Assembly (NCBI GenBank): GCA_013396755.1
Contig: VWZF01004897.1
Location: 507,358 to 571,357, forward strand
Reading direction: 5' to 3'
DNA length: 64,000 nucleotides
Origin: Sclerurus mexicanus
Taxonomy: Eukaryota; Chordata; Aves; Passeriformes; Furnariidae
How positions within the stretch are numbered: position 1 is the first letter of the stretch; every line of letters starts with the position of its first letter. Below, one piece after another: positions 26,828 through 38,619 of this stretch. The notes beneath the pieces were generated by a model. The model ran no database searches, was not told where the DNA came from, and saw nothing but the letters and a program-made list of their open reading frames with translations. The position numbers and the translations under genes are program-made.

Positions 26828-27224
26828 CTTTATCAAGGGGGATTATTTTTAACCCAAATTATTTTGCATTGTAAATGTTTAAATCCACATCAAATCCAGA
26901 TTAATGCATAAAATAGTCCAAGAGGGTATTTACTAGGGGAAAAAAAATAACAATAAATCAAATTATTATGACTAGCTCCCATCTGAAGTGTTTTAAAAAG
27001 GGGAAAGTCTGAGGTTTTGGCTAAAATATCACTCCAAGGAGAAGATTGAAATAAACCTCTCTGCAAAACAGCCCAAGTTTACATACAAACTGGAACCCTT
27101 GGTACTTTTTCACAACATGACTGGAATTAATAATGCCGATAAATCCTAAATAAATCAGGATTAGTGTTAACTACGTCTTGAGGTTTAATACGCTGCAGGA
27201 AAATGAAAGGAGGCTGGCGGGGGA

Positions 27225-27440
27225 GGAAGGAGCTTTGCCTCAAAGGCCGGCGCAGCAGAGGCCGAGGAGCCGGGGAGCCCCGGCACACCGCGCTGGGCCA
27301 TCACGGCACCGCGGATCGGGACGTGTCCAAAGGGTCGGGCTGGACACGGCTGCCCGGGGTCACCGTGAACGGCAGCCGAGGCCAGCGGGAGGGCTGTTGG
27401 GACAGCCCGGCTGTTGGGATCTGGTTTCAGGAGGTCAGCC
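27225..27440. promoter_or_regulatory. CpG-rich patch next to the minisatellite
   Basis: CpG words are dense between about 27247 and 27395 (GGCCGGCGCAG, CACCGCGCTG, CACCGCGGATCGGGACG). The sequence returns to AT-rich by 27450. It could be a small CpG island or subtelomere-like GC-rich DNA associated with the following tandem repeat. No transcript structure is visible. Confidence 0.4.
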
Positions 27441-27599
27441 GGATTCGGTATTTTACCGACTTATCAGCAAAAAGATTAAATTTCCCTTCGTGGTTGAAGA
27501 GCTCAGCCACGCTCTGAAGTAAAGTATAAAGCTGCCAATGCGATCGCCTGAGTAGAACCTGTGGCAGCGTGTGGCAGCTCGGCCTGGGCAAAGGCTGCT

Positions 27600-28030
27600 C
27601 AGAGCCTCAGATCCCTCAGATCCCTGAGATCCCTCAGATCCCTGAGATCCCTCAGATCCCTGAGATCCCTCAGATCCCTCAGATCCCTCAGATCCCTCAG
27701 TGCCTCAGATCCCTCAGATCCCTCAGATCCCTGAGATCCCTCAGATCCCTCAGATCCCTCAGAGCCCTCAGATCCCTCAGAGCCCTCAGATCCCTCAGTG
27801 CCTCAGATCCCTCAGATCCCTCAGATCCCTGAGATCCCTCAGATCCCTCAGATCCCTCAGAGCCCTCAGATCCCTCAGATCCCTCAGTGCCTCAGATCCC
27901 TCAGAGCCCTCAGATCCCTCAGATCCCTCAGATCCCTCAGATCCCTCAGAGCCTCAGATCCCTCAGAGCCCTCAGAGCCCTCAGATCCCTCTGATCCCTC
28001 AGATCCCTCGCAGCCCCCAGAGCCCTCAGG
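27600..28030 (+). repeat. 9-bp minisatellite (CAGATCCCT)n, about 48 copies
   Basis: A tandem array of CAGATCCCT with three main variants: GAGATCCCT, CAGAGCCCT and an 8-base CAGTGCCT. The 8-base units occur at 27698, 27796 and 27885, so their spacing is 98 then 89 bases (8 + 10x9 and 8 + 9x9). The intervening order of variants is nearly the same in both blocks, which shows block-level duplication. All three plus-strand frames are open through most of the unit (QIP, RSL and DPS repeats), with frame changes at the 8-base units. This explains the 87-, 137- and 171-codon open frames here. I see no evidence they are translated. Confidence 0.95.
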
Positions 28031-28052
28031 CCGCACCTGGGGATGTGGCCGG

Positions 28053-28122
28053 CATCCTCCTCCTCCTGCTCATCCTCCTCCTGCTGCCCTTGCTCCTCCT
28101 GCTCCTGCTCCTGCCCCTCCTC
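28053..28122 (+). repeat. Pyrimidine-rich CTC/CTG tract
   Basis: About 70 bases built from TCCTCC and CTGCTC units directly after the minisatellite, so the minus strand is strongly purine-rich. In one plus frame it reads as a leucine-rich hydrophobic run, which is a consequence of CTC/CTG codons. Such tracts can adopt triplex structures and often mutate in length. Confidence 0.75.
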
Positions 28123-28219
28123 GGGGCTCAGTGCCCGCTCCGTGTCGTGTGGGCAGCGGGGCGAAGGCAGCGAGTGGTGGCTGGGCCGGCAGCTGCTTCG
28201 CTGCCTGCTGAGTGAGGGT

Positions 28220-31200
28220 GGCTGTGCTGGCGTCCCGCTGCTCCCCAGGGCTACTGCCCACCCAGCAGTGGCTGTCCTGCCCCATCCTCCTCCTCCCGAG
28301 GAGCCAGGACTCGTGAATCCCGCACTCTCTGATACAAAAGTGGAGTGTTAAAGTTTTAACAGCTTTTTCAAAGCCACAGAGGAGTGGAAAAATGCTTCTC
28401 ATGTTCATTTTGTTACCTGGGAATTCACTGTCCCTCTCTGTTCTGGCTCTCTCCTCGGGTAAGGACACTGCTTGCTCAGGGCTCCCCTGCCTCTCCCAGG
28501 TGTGGGACTGGGCTGGAAACTCTCAGAAATTTGCAGCATTCTAAGAAATCTCATTTTCCATCTGTTTCCTGTTCCTCTTTCAGCACTTCCTCGGTGCTCA
28601 CACCAGCTCAGAAGAGCTGAGGGGCCAGTTTCTCACCCACCTCGTGCCACAGCTCATCACTGACACCTGTGCCAACAGTGACAAATCCATCAGAGCGATC
28701 CCATGGGACATGTGCCACTTCTGCTGTCCCAGGTCCCTTTGCCTGGATGTGTATGTCACAAATCCAAAGAAGATGCCAGCTCTTTCCCTAAGGCAGCCAG
28801 TTGGCTAACCTGTTGTTTGGATGTGGAATATTTACCTATGATTAAACATTGACCAGTAAGCAAACAGAGGAGGTTTTCAATAACTTTTAAATATTTAAAA
28901 GCTGGAAACGACCCTATTTTATATCACACACAGCAAAGTGCCAGCAGTCAGTGGAGCTGGCGCTGATGTTAGTTGTTGGGGTTCTGAAACACAACACCTT
29001 CTGAAAGAGTGAGTCTGTGTCTCCCCGTCTGTACAAGAACAAGCCTGCAGGTCTGTGTCCAGACTGACAGACCCCAAATGATCCTGGTCAGACCTCCTAA
29101 CAGGTCCTGCTGCACGAGTCAGCATATTCACCTCAGTGCCAGTGGAAACTCGAAAAAAAAGTTAAAGAAAATAAACCCTGTCTTTTCTTTAAGGGAACTT
29201 AAGTGTAGGTCTGAGGAGGTAAAGATGAGATATGCAAGTGTAAGAAGCCCTGAGATACCTTTGATTACTCCAGCTCTTGCAGAGATAATGCTGACATTAC
29301 ACAGGGAGTCAGAGCACGGTGCTCACCCGCAGGTTCTCCTCTCTCAGGAACAGCCAGATTGAGCACAAGCCACCCACAAACTCTGCATGAACCTTCAGGT
29401 TGGTTCAGATGAACCAAAGCCAAAGGATGCTCCGCAGCAGCTGCAGCTGCCTCAAGGCAGGATGAGCCCTGGGCTGGGCTCACAGTGGCTCAGGCTGCTC
29501 ATCCCTGGGGGTACCCCGTACCACCATGTACCGCTGAGACCTCCCAGTGCCACAGCGCACCAACCCTTCCACGCAGCCAAAATCCCTTCTTTGGGCTGAC
29601 ATTGATATTTCAGCGAACACCTGCAGGCACTGGGCTGTGTGGGAGCAACAAACCGGCTCCCTCATTGCCCAGTTCCAAGACAATATGTGTTGGAGTGGTG
29701 GGACCTGGGGCATGGCTCTGGCACCACTGGCTCTGACCCTGGCACGTGGCTCCTGTCCCAGCCCCCTGCCCCGTGCCCTCAGAGCTGCTGTCTCCAGCCT
29801 GGACCACTGCCCCAGGTTCAGCTGCCACGAGCAGATCCTCCAGAGGCTCAGGGACCTCTTCCAGCGTGGCTTTGCCAGCTGCAGGAAAGTGCTTCTGGAG
29901 GTTTAACCAGTATTCTCAACGCCAATGTCCAGAGACCATGGCGTATTCATAGAGAACAGGAGCTGTTTTGTTTATAGAGTGATGTTTAAATGTTTGTGTT
30001 TGTGTTTTGTTTCCAGTATTTTGTTTCCAGCCATTTCCAGTAGAAGAAAAAAGGGGAAAAAAAGGGAGAGGATGAGAGGTCATTGAGAAATGGATGTGGC
30101 ATGTGCTTTGTCCACTGCCACGATGAGGCCATGCAGCATTAGACCCTCATCCTAGTGGGCAAACCCTGAGTGGACTGAATGCACAAACAGCCAAGCTGTG
30201 TTACGTTTCTTAAAAAACCCACATAGTGCTGTTCTTGTGTGTTTGAAAGGACCTAACAACACCTGTGTGGAACAGAACAAATAACCTGAAAACTCCCTGT
30301 GAAAACCAGCCAAGATCTAAGGACGATTCATTTGGTGCCCCAAAAGCTGCAAATTTCTCTTCACAAGGAAGTTTATACATCTGTGCTAAAAGAGGATATG
30401 AAAGCAGCTATAAAAAACAGGAATCAAAGTACAACAAATTAAACAAGGAAACATCTGTGACGATCAGTATGAGCCAAAGCTGATGGGTGTGAACAACTTG
30501 TAAGAAGAGTCAGCTGTGTCTGAACCTCACAAACAGAGCCCTCACAAACAATAAACCAGAGAGTTCTGAAGTTCACCTTTGATACGATAAATTCAAATAA
30601 TTGATTATTATGTGCAATAATTAACCGTTACTAAACAGAGAGGAGAAAAATGTCAATAACTGTGGAGTAAAACATTCCTGGTGCACATTTGTAATCAAAG
30701 TAGTTGATGTAAATATGTAATCAAGGTCATGTAATAGTAAAGGTGTAGGTTAAATAGCATCTGTTAAATATAAAGATTTTTAAATTATCGAGTCTGAACA
30801 CTTGTATCTAACAATTTTAAAGGAATCATTTGGAAACTCTTCAAACACATCCGGCTAATCCTTAATATGTTTTTGAGAAATGGGAAAGTCTCCGGAAGGC
30901 CTGGGAGGAAGTTTGGTTGCAGGTCTTTAAAAAGTACACACGAGTGACCTGAGTGTGTAATAGAAGGTAACACTTGCCATGTGTCAGCAAAGAGATGAAG
31001 GATGGAGACACGGTTCACGCTAGCGTTATTGCACTGGAAGTAATCATTGGTTTTAATTTTCTCAGCAACATTCATTGTGGACTCTTAGATCGCCAAATCT
31101 GACTTATGGCAATGTTGTAAACCCGTGTCAAGCCCCGATTTCCCAGAGGAGAGCTATCAGAAAAGCTTCCAGCCTTCCACTCTGAACTGGAGAACCCAAC

Positions 31201-31537
31201 ATTTCACATGGCCATTTTCATTCATGACATGTGAAGTAAGTGGACAGCTGACAGAAAACATCCAGGAAGGCCAGGCAAAGAGGAATGACTCATTGGGATC
31301 TCCTGGAAGAGCCTCTCAGGACTCAGCAGGTTAGAAAGTGATAATATACTTAAAGATATTTTCATTTGTAGGGAATCATAACACTCGTTCAAACAAACAA
31401 GTAACAGCATTGGGATTGAATGCTGCAAGGTGGAGGAAGTGAACCTGTGGACAAGGATGACACTGGATATCATCCAATCTGCAACTATAAATGCTAAGTG
31501 ACAGAGACTCCTTCACAGGCCCTTCACTTAAGAGTTA
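28220..31537. other. Unique non-coding DNA
   Basis: Moderately GC-rich to about 29900, then AT-rich from 30200 to 31100. No gene, RNA or recognisable repeat was seen. Open frames of 110-120 codons (29009-29362 and 29547-29906, both plus strand) overlap others of similar size and lack domains. Confidence 0.6.
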
Positions 31538-31586
31538 CACTTGATGATCCTTGTGGGTCCCCTCCAACTCAGAATATTCTGTGAAA
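31538..31586 (+). mobile_element. CR1 LINE 3' end, short and diverged
   Basis: Reads CACTTGATGATCCTTGTGGG, then TCCCCTCCAACTCAGAATAT, then TCTGTGA. This matches the order of a plus-strand CR1 3' end (GATGATC, GGTCCC-TCCAAC, then the ATTCTGTGA tail). Only the last 50 bases remain, so it is an old, heavily 5'-truncated copy. Confidence 0.8.
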
Positions 31587-31589
31587 TCT

Positions 31590-33965
31590 CCCTAAACAAA
31601 TTGTCCTAACAGTTCACTATTTTCATTGGATAAAACCTAGACTGAGTTTCTCTGACTTTTCATTGCAAACTACATTTCCCAGACTGCCAATCCTTGCTGT
31701 AGCTCTTCCCTGAACTCCGCAGAGTTTTCTTTTTCAGGTTCACTCACCAAAACCAAACCACCACTGAAGAGCTGGAGCCCTACCAGGAGCCTCGCAGGGG
31801 GCTCATCCACCTGGTGATGCCCATTTGGTGCACGGCCAAGAGCCTCGCTGGCTCTGCGACACTCACCTGCAGGTATTCAGCATCAGCCTGGCTCCTGGGC
31901 TAAGGCACAGCAGTTTTAGCCACCAGGTAACATGGGCTGCCTGAACATCAAGTCCCTCTCAGCATTTCAAGCTGGACACACAAAATTAGGAATAACTTTG
32001 GTCTGCTGACCAAAAGGTCAGTTTCTAAACAAAGAGGTACAAGATGTTACACCAAATGGCAGAATTCAGGAACTGAAATGACAGCAAAGCTGCTGAAATA
32101 GAGAGAATTAGAAAAAGAAATAAATATTCAATAAATTAATACACAAAGAACAATGGACTCTAGAGCCACCTTTAATAGGAGAGGAAAGACTTTTTAAGGA
32201 ACACAGAAAGTTTCTTTTCCTATGGCATTTACAATGCAGTATTTAATTTGAAATGATCATTTCCTGTGCCCACTGATCATGAGGATGTGATCTTCCTCAT
32301 CTCCTACCTCCATATTTTTTCTATCATTTGGCCTTAAACTAGACAGTATTATTTATGGAATACATGTCACACTTTCTCATGAGTTTAGCGGCAAGCACCA
32401 TGACAACCATGTTCTGGTTTAGATGCTACTGACATTAAAGTAGGATGTAATAATAATAATAGTAATGATAATGTAAAGGCCCTCAACTGAGGTCTCGTAT
32501 CATTGCAAACGATAACTTACAAGAAGTACACACCAATGTTACACCACTGCAAGGCAGAGTATTCTTACTAGGGTCGGACAATTAAAACCAATCACGTGGT
32601 CAATCTCAGGAAAAACGTCACTGACAATTCACAACTAATCCATTATTATCCAACATATGCTGTCCCTAACATACCAGCGTATGCATATGTGTGTATATAT
32701 GCACAGGGAGTACATGGAGAAAGCCAGGGCAACGCTCAGTGTTCCCTTCCTCCTCAAGTGGTTAAACCAACACTGATGTTCTTGGCACCAGCTGATTTAA
32801 CCTGAGCCATTTTAATAAAAGAGACAACACTGAGTAACAAAATAAAGAGTAAAGAATCCTTTCCCTGCACCTCACATCATGGGGCTGTATCTTCCATATG
32901 GCCAGAAGGAAAAACCATCTCCCATTTGCACACCAAACCACATATTTAATCCATGTGCTTATGTCAAACTTAATTACAGCACATTTGGCATAAAATAACA
33001 ATCCACATCCTTGGAGAGGGGAACTTAAGTAGTTAATATGTGTGATTGAATGAAAGTGCTTTGCTGAATGTTTATGAGAAACCCAAGACAGCCAAATGTG
33101 GTGATATTTTAACCATTTAAACACCAGCTTTCCCGCCCTGCCCCAGAGCCCCTTGTGCCCCCATGGCACCTACCCAGCCCCACACCAAGAGAAGGGTCCT
33201 GTCCACACACCTGGCCAAGCCTCACCCAACAAACTCATCGGCCTCTAATCGCCCACTTACAGCTGTTGCTCTGAGAGACAACATGCATCTTCCTGCCCCT
33301 TTTCTCTCTTTCTGTGCCTTGAAAATATCTTGGTGCTTCTTTCTTATTCTCATGCCAGTTTGGAGAATCCACAGATCTCCAGAATGCAATTTCCCTCTCC
33401 CTTTATCCCCCGAACCTCTAAAGAAGCAGCTCTACAACCTGACAAATGGGTCTGCATTGACGCTCAGACACAGATTTACTGCGGACATTGTCAGAGTAAA
33501 GAAAATGTAGAGGTGCTTCGGGTCCCACGGAGGAATCAGCTGGCACAGCTGCCAGGTGAGCTGACTCCGAGACAGGGTCAGAGAACTCCTGGCAGTAGCC
33601 AGAGCCCTTGGACTGTGAGGCACTCTCAGCTGGTCTCGGGGATGTTGCTCGTGGGGACTGCGGGCTGCAGGACAAGGCACCTGCTGGCCCCAGTTGGCTC
33701 CCTGGCCCGTGACACCGGGACCAGGAGATGGAGCACATGGAGACTCAGAGCGAGCTTCAGAAAGGGATCCGAATTCACTGCAGCCCCTGGAGCGCCGGGC
33801 AGGTTGACAGCCTGGGAAAGGGGGGCTGTGCACCAGGGCAGTGGGGGATGGAGCCAGGGCCTGGTGGGGCGTGCAGCGAGGGGTGACACGCCAACAAATG
33901 TTTCACAAAATCAGTCAAAAAGTGGGACAGAGGTCCGGGGAGGCTACTGAGGTTTGAATGCCTGA
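31590..33965. other. Unique non-coding DNA with a TAA microsatellite
   Basis: AT-rich until about 33100, then GC-richer with scattered CpG from 33530 to 33900. A (TAA)n run at 32447-32472 is interrupted. A 206-codon plus-strand frame (33330-33950) overlaps three minus-strand frames of 87-133 codons in the GC-rich part and shows no domain. Confidence 0.6.
32447..32472 (+). repeat. Interrupted (TAA)n microsatellite
   Basis: Five TAA units, then TAGTAATGATAATG. A simple repeat of low complexity without other context. Confidence 0.8.
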
Positions 33966-33969
33966 CTGG

Positions 33970-34070
33970 AGAGGGCCCTCGGCAGCTTGAGTTCTGTTGG
34001 CCTTGCTTTCAGCGGGGCTTTGGACAAGGTGACCCCCAGAGGTCCCTTCTCACCCAAATTATACCCCAAG
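33970..34070 (+). mobile_element. Diverged CR1 LINE 3' fragment
   Basis: The order GCCCTCGGCAGCTTGAGTTC, GGGCTTTGGACAAGGTGACC, CCCAGAGGTCCCTTCTCACC, CAAATTATACC parallels the plus-strand CR1 3' region (ends GACC-CCAGAGGTCCCTTCC, AACCCAAATTATTC). The terminal octamer tail is eroded away. Confidence 0.65.
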
Positions 34071-36978
34071 AACCAGGAAGGACAGCAACAGGGGGGTCGC
34101 CGCAGTCAGCACCCGAGATCACAGAGCGCCGAGTGAAGTTCCTGTGCGAGAAACCGTTTCTGTGGATGGAGCAGAGGAAGAATAAAAAGTGTTCAGCAAT
34201 GACCTTGCTACAAAGAGCAGGAACAAAGAGGAAACAGCTGAATGTGGTGCAGGGTGACGAGCCCTGGTAATGGCCTGCTCCCGCTCGCAGACAATGCGCA
34301 CGGAAAATCTCCCATTAACTTTGGTGACACGGGACCAGGCTCTAAAAGAGCAGGCACTAAAGTGGATGACAGTGCCAGAAAAGAGAGGAGGAAAGAAGGA
34401 AAAAATTTAAGTTTCACTTTCATCATGCTGAGGATGAGTTCACTGCTGAAATTCTGCTATTCCCTCTTTCAAAAATGAACATAAATATTTTGCACCAAAC
34501 AGTGGAGTGGCTGCTGCTGGACTTAACTGGCTCGGTGTCTTTAAAATGATGGCATGGCTTTCTTCTTGCCAGAGATTAATTTCTGATGATTTAGTGAGTC
34601 CTTCGCCCTGCCCTAGGTATAAAAAAGGTGGGAATAGCCTAAGAACTGTCACATCAGTGACAAATCCTACAGAACACCCTCTATACACCGATGTAACTGA
34701 GCACTGTGTGCTGGATTTTACATCACCACCACTACCCTGCCTCAGCTAGCGCAAAATAAGGTTTGCACACTGACTGAGAATATTTATATATAACAGATAC
34801 ATAGACAGAGGACGAACAAGTTATGGAGCCTTTGATATGTAAACATATATAATACAACCATATACTCCTACGTCTAGAAGAAAGCACATGTTGGAGAAGT
34901 GGCAGAGTTTCTAAAAACCAGTGGTTTTAGCCAGGGTGGCCGAAACACTGCCCAGACTGACACACAAATTGTATTTTTCGGTATGGGGAAGGTTATGAGA
35001 AGAAAATACTGAGATTCATCAAACACCTGTGGGGCAGAGGCAGTCTGTAGCCCGGGGCTGCTGCTCACTGCTGCACTTGCTGTTTGCTGTGGCATTTTGG
35101 GGTGTTTGTGCCTTGTGAAGAAGCAGTGGCCTTTTCCTGTGATGCAGAGGACATGGGAGTCCCCCGTGCCAACACAAAGCAAATATCTGTGTGTCACGAT
35201 CCCTCAGTATCTGAGCCCTGGGAGGCGAGGGCAGCCCTCACCCTCCAGCACTGTCCCCACGCTCCCGATCCAGCAGTGCTCCAAGGAGCGCGGTCCAGGC
35301 GCAGCCCCAGCGCTGCCAGGTGTGGTCCCCGTGGCTGCCCTGGGCCCCTGTTCCTGCCCACCGTGGCTAGTGATTGTGGGCACAAACAAACGGGTCAGTG
35401 CCGTCCCGGTGCTGCCAAGCGCGGTGCCCTCTGCCCCCCGGGCTGGAGCGAGTTCCCCTTCCCACGTCTGCTGGACAGCCCTGTCTGCTCGGAGGGACCC
35501 AGGATTCCAGGCAGAGTTTTCCCATGCCATCGTCCCTCAGAATAGCTCTGCTCTCTGTATTTTTAGCAAGGCTCTAATGGGCCAATATGTTTGATTTTCC
35601 ACTGTTTCCACCCAGCTCGAGTCCTGCTCCATGGCAGTCTCCCCGCATTCCTGCCAGCGTGTCTGGCCAGTGGCACAGGGCTGGGGACACGGGCGGAGGA
35701 GCTGGGAGATGGTAGCTCTGGCAGCGAGAGCTGCTTTGCATACTTGGAGTTGTACAAAGCTGATTTTCTGAGAGAGAGAAAGACGGAGAAAGGGGTTTCT
35801 GTAAGTAGCGGAGACAATGAGAACAAGGCAGGCACTATGCCAAGCACGGGAGGGCTGCCAAAACACATATCATTAGCTTGGGCCAGCTATAAGCAAGGAA
35901 ATGAGAAACATATGTTGGAGTGCAAGGTTAGGAGCGAGGGACTATGGGTCAGTGACAGTCGTCCGAAAACTTTTCCCTTGTTCTTCAGCTGTGGCCCGCT
36001 GGTGTCAGATGTCATTCTGACAGCCTTCATTTCTCATGATGGCCGGGCTTATTTTGGCCTGCTTGTTTTTTGTTGTGTTTTTTTTTCCCTTCCCTAATGG
36101 GAGTTATTGAGAGGAAGAAGAGAACAGACAAGAAAGCCTTTGCCATTTTTTTTCCCCACAGTTATGGGAAAATAACCTTGTTTTCTGTGATGTTCTCTGA
36201 AATCTTCACCCTTTTTAAAATAGCGGTGTCTCAGCACTGAGATTCTGCCTGGCCCTGGTGAAAAGAAAAGGGTGGGTAGTGTATTCTTAAGTAGCCCTTG
36301 CTGTTCTTTCTTAAATATAATTAGATGCACCTCATTACCTCAAACTAAAGGCCTTTTGTACTTCTTCAGGACTGTGCTTCCTGAAAGCCATGGCGTGCCA
36401 CGGCTTGCAGCACCCACTCTTATTTTATCACATTAACAGTGTATTTTTAACATTTTTGCCCTCTATCCAAGCTGCTTACAGACCATTTCATTTTCCCACA
36501 CAGGCTGCACCCAGATGACATGTTCCTCTCCGACATTTGAGGCAGCGTTTGAAGTTCCCGCTCCCTGTCCCAGCCCCATTGTGTCTGTGTGCCCTTTGAT
36601 GGAGCTCGCACTAGAGAGCGCCTCAAAGACCATTGCTGCTTCCCTCCCAGGGCTGAAATGTTCCCAGAGAGAGAAGAGCCTAACAGACATCTCAGACACC
36701 GTCCCAAGAGACTTCTGCGTGACCACCATTCTGCAGAAGACCAAAGGGAACCAACGGGCCCTCCACTTCAGCAGCACCATGCAGGGGGCCAAGCACCTCC
36801 TAAAATCTCAGGCAGCCTCAGGTTGCAAATGCAGAAGAGGTTCCTTTTGCTTTTGGGCTTGGAAATGTGTCAGGAATGTGTCAGAAAGGCAAACATGCAA
36901 GGAGGAAATTCACCTACAGAAAGCCAAGCACCATTCCTCATGGATGACCCTTGCACTGATGGAGGATTCAGGATCGGG

Positions 36979-37016
36979 GTGGGCATGGTGGGTGTGGGTG
37001 GGCATGGTGGGTGTGG
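36979..37016 (+). repeat. Two exact copies of a 19-bp G-rich unit
   Basis: GTGGGCATGGTGGGTGTGG is repeated head to tail without any difference (36979-36997 and 36998-37016). Perfect identity suggests a recent slippage or minisatellite seed. The G-runs could support G-quadruplex folding. Confidence 0.95.
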
Positions 37017-37356
37017 GCCACATCTGCATGATGGCATCTATCATGCCTAAAAGTTTGCAAGAAATAATTTCATTCTAATGACTTTTAATCGCTTTCCATG
37101 CCCCAAAGCCTGCTCTGAGAGCCACGCGAGGCTGCTGGGGGAAGGTATCATATTTTGAGGGAAGCAGGTGAGGTCCAAGATCAGGTTTGAAAGGAAAAGG
37201 AAGACGAAGCAAAGATCTCACAGGGACTGAACGCAGGTAGAGGCCAAGGTCAGAGGAGCAGTGACGAGGACAGGCTCAGGTTGGGCAGGGGCGTTACTGC
37301 ACTGAACTCATCACCTGCACTGGCTCCAGCCAGGGTTGAGAGGTAAGAGATCTGTC

Positions 37357-37440
37357 ATTTCCAAGCACTTTAACTCCCCAGCTCTGAGGAGGGGCTGGCA
37401 CAGCACACAGCCACTGACACAAGTTAAAATGCTTGGAAAT
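37357..37440. repeat. 18-bp inverted repeat with a 48-base spacer
   Basis: The left arm at 37357-37374 (ATTTCCAAGCACTTTAAC) pairs with the right arm at 37423-37440 (GTTAAAATGCTTGGAAAT) at 17 of 18 positions. The only mismatch is C37368 opposite A37429. The same short peptide word (ISKHFN) therefore appears in open frames of both strands. The spacer also has weak self-complementarity (CCAGCTC against GGGGCTGG). It may be the remnant of a small palindromic transposon, an inverted local duplication, or a long-loop hairpin RNA. No flanking target-site duplication is obvious. Confidence 0.75.
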
Positions 37441-38619
37441 AATGTTCCTCCCTCCCCGTTTCTGGAGCCTGCGCTGGGCAGCAGCGACAGCAACAGCCCT
37501 CACAGCGTCCTCCCCCTCCACCTCTGCTCTGACACACCTGCTGCAGAATTCTCAGCATTTGCTATATTAACATACTCTGTAAATCTGATATCTTTGATTT
37601 TTAAAATGCCATTAGAAAGACTTGCTGGCAATTTTTTTTTTCCAGCTAAAGGGAAGAAGCTGTGCTGGCTGTCAGCTTTCCAACACCTCTGCTTTTCACA
37701 CAGCCTTGACTTGTAATGTAAGATGATCTAAGACGAAATGCAAGGTTTAAATTAGAAACTGATAACCCATGGTTCTTCAACTCAGAGTGTCCAGCCACCT
37801 TCACCAGCACAGACCTGGTCACTCCCAGTCGTCATGGCCCGAAAGACATTGCTTGCTTTTAATTACAAGCAATGCTCTAGGGGCCTAAAAGCGATACAGA
37901 CCATAACTGTGATACCCAGGATTATTGGGAGATGTGTATCCTTGACTTCAGTAGGTATGGCCCACCAAGGGCCAGAGCATGAACCCAGCTGGGAAAACCA
38001 AACATGAACCAGCTCGGGAAGAGAGGCACAAATCCAGAGACCTCCTGTCTTTGAGTGCCTGAACTGCAATGATGACAGTGTAAGACAAGATCTCAAAACA
38101 GATACACTTTTGATTAAAATTACAGACTCCACGTAGAAATTATCTGAGCAGAACTGGGACTGAGGAGAACAAGAAAAAGTGTGTGGCGTTAATTACAGTT
38201 AATTTCAATCTTTGCTCTGAGGAAGGGTTACACACAATTCCAGCAGCCTCAGCAAGTGAGACAGATGGATCAGGACTTTCGTGTCTCTTTGGACTCGTCC
38301 ACAGAGATGGAACCATCCAAAGCAGACCTTTTCTTTTCACCTGCATTTTATTATTGTCACTGTATGGCCACATGCATTTATTTCTGTAATTAATATGGAT
38401 GTGTGTGATAATATTTCATGCATCTTATGTTTATTTATATCTATTTAATTAGCTTCCCCCAGGCCGAGTTGTGGCACATCTGAGGTGAGAGTAAAGATGT
38501 TTCACTTGGCTCTTGCCACCAGCAGATAAAGTTTCTTGCTGTTGTCCGTGCCAGACAACACAGAACCACAGAGATATGGAAGGGTTCATGTTAGTCTGCG
38601 TTTGTACAGAGCAGAAATT

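Larger units (their letters stand above)
17181..27180. other. Unique non-coding DNA
   Basis: Long single-copy stretch of average composition. It contains a 203-codon plus-strand frame (17187-17798) without recognisable features. Two copies of an identical 22-base word lie at 17252 and 21789. A short CA-rich run lies near 24885-24898, and a 13-G homopolymer at 26813-26825 is followed by TN. I recognised no gene, RNA or CR1 element in these 10 kb, which makes it the largest CR1-free part of the window by eye. Confidence 0.55.
34080..38600. other. Unique non-coding DNA with two small structured repeats
   Basis: Mixed composition, GC-rich with modest CpG at 35270-35440. It contains the 19-bp tandem duplication at 36979 and the inverted repeat at 37357. 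A 187-codon plus-strand frame (36515-37078) starts in AT-moderate sequence but runs into the tandem duplication and shows no domain. The AT-rich segment 38370-38460 has TTTAATTAGC and TAATTAAT words. No gene was recognised. Confidence 0.55.

Noticed and set aside
32762..33169. 135-codon minus-strand frame
   Set aside because: AT-moderate DNA with an aromatic-rich translation but no domain, signal peptide or homologue I recognise.
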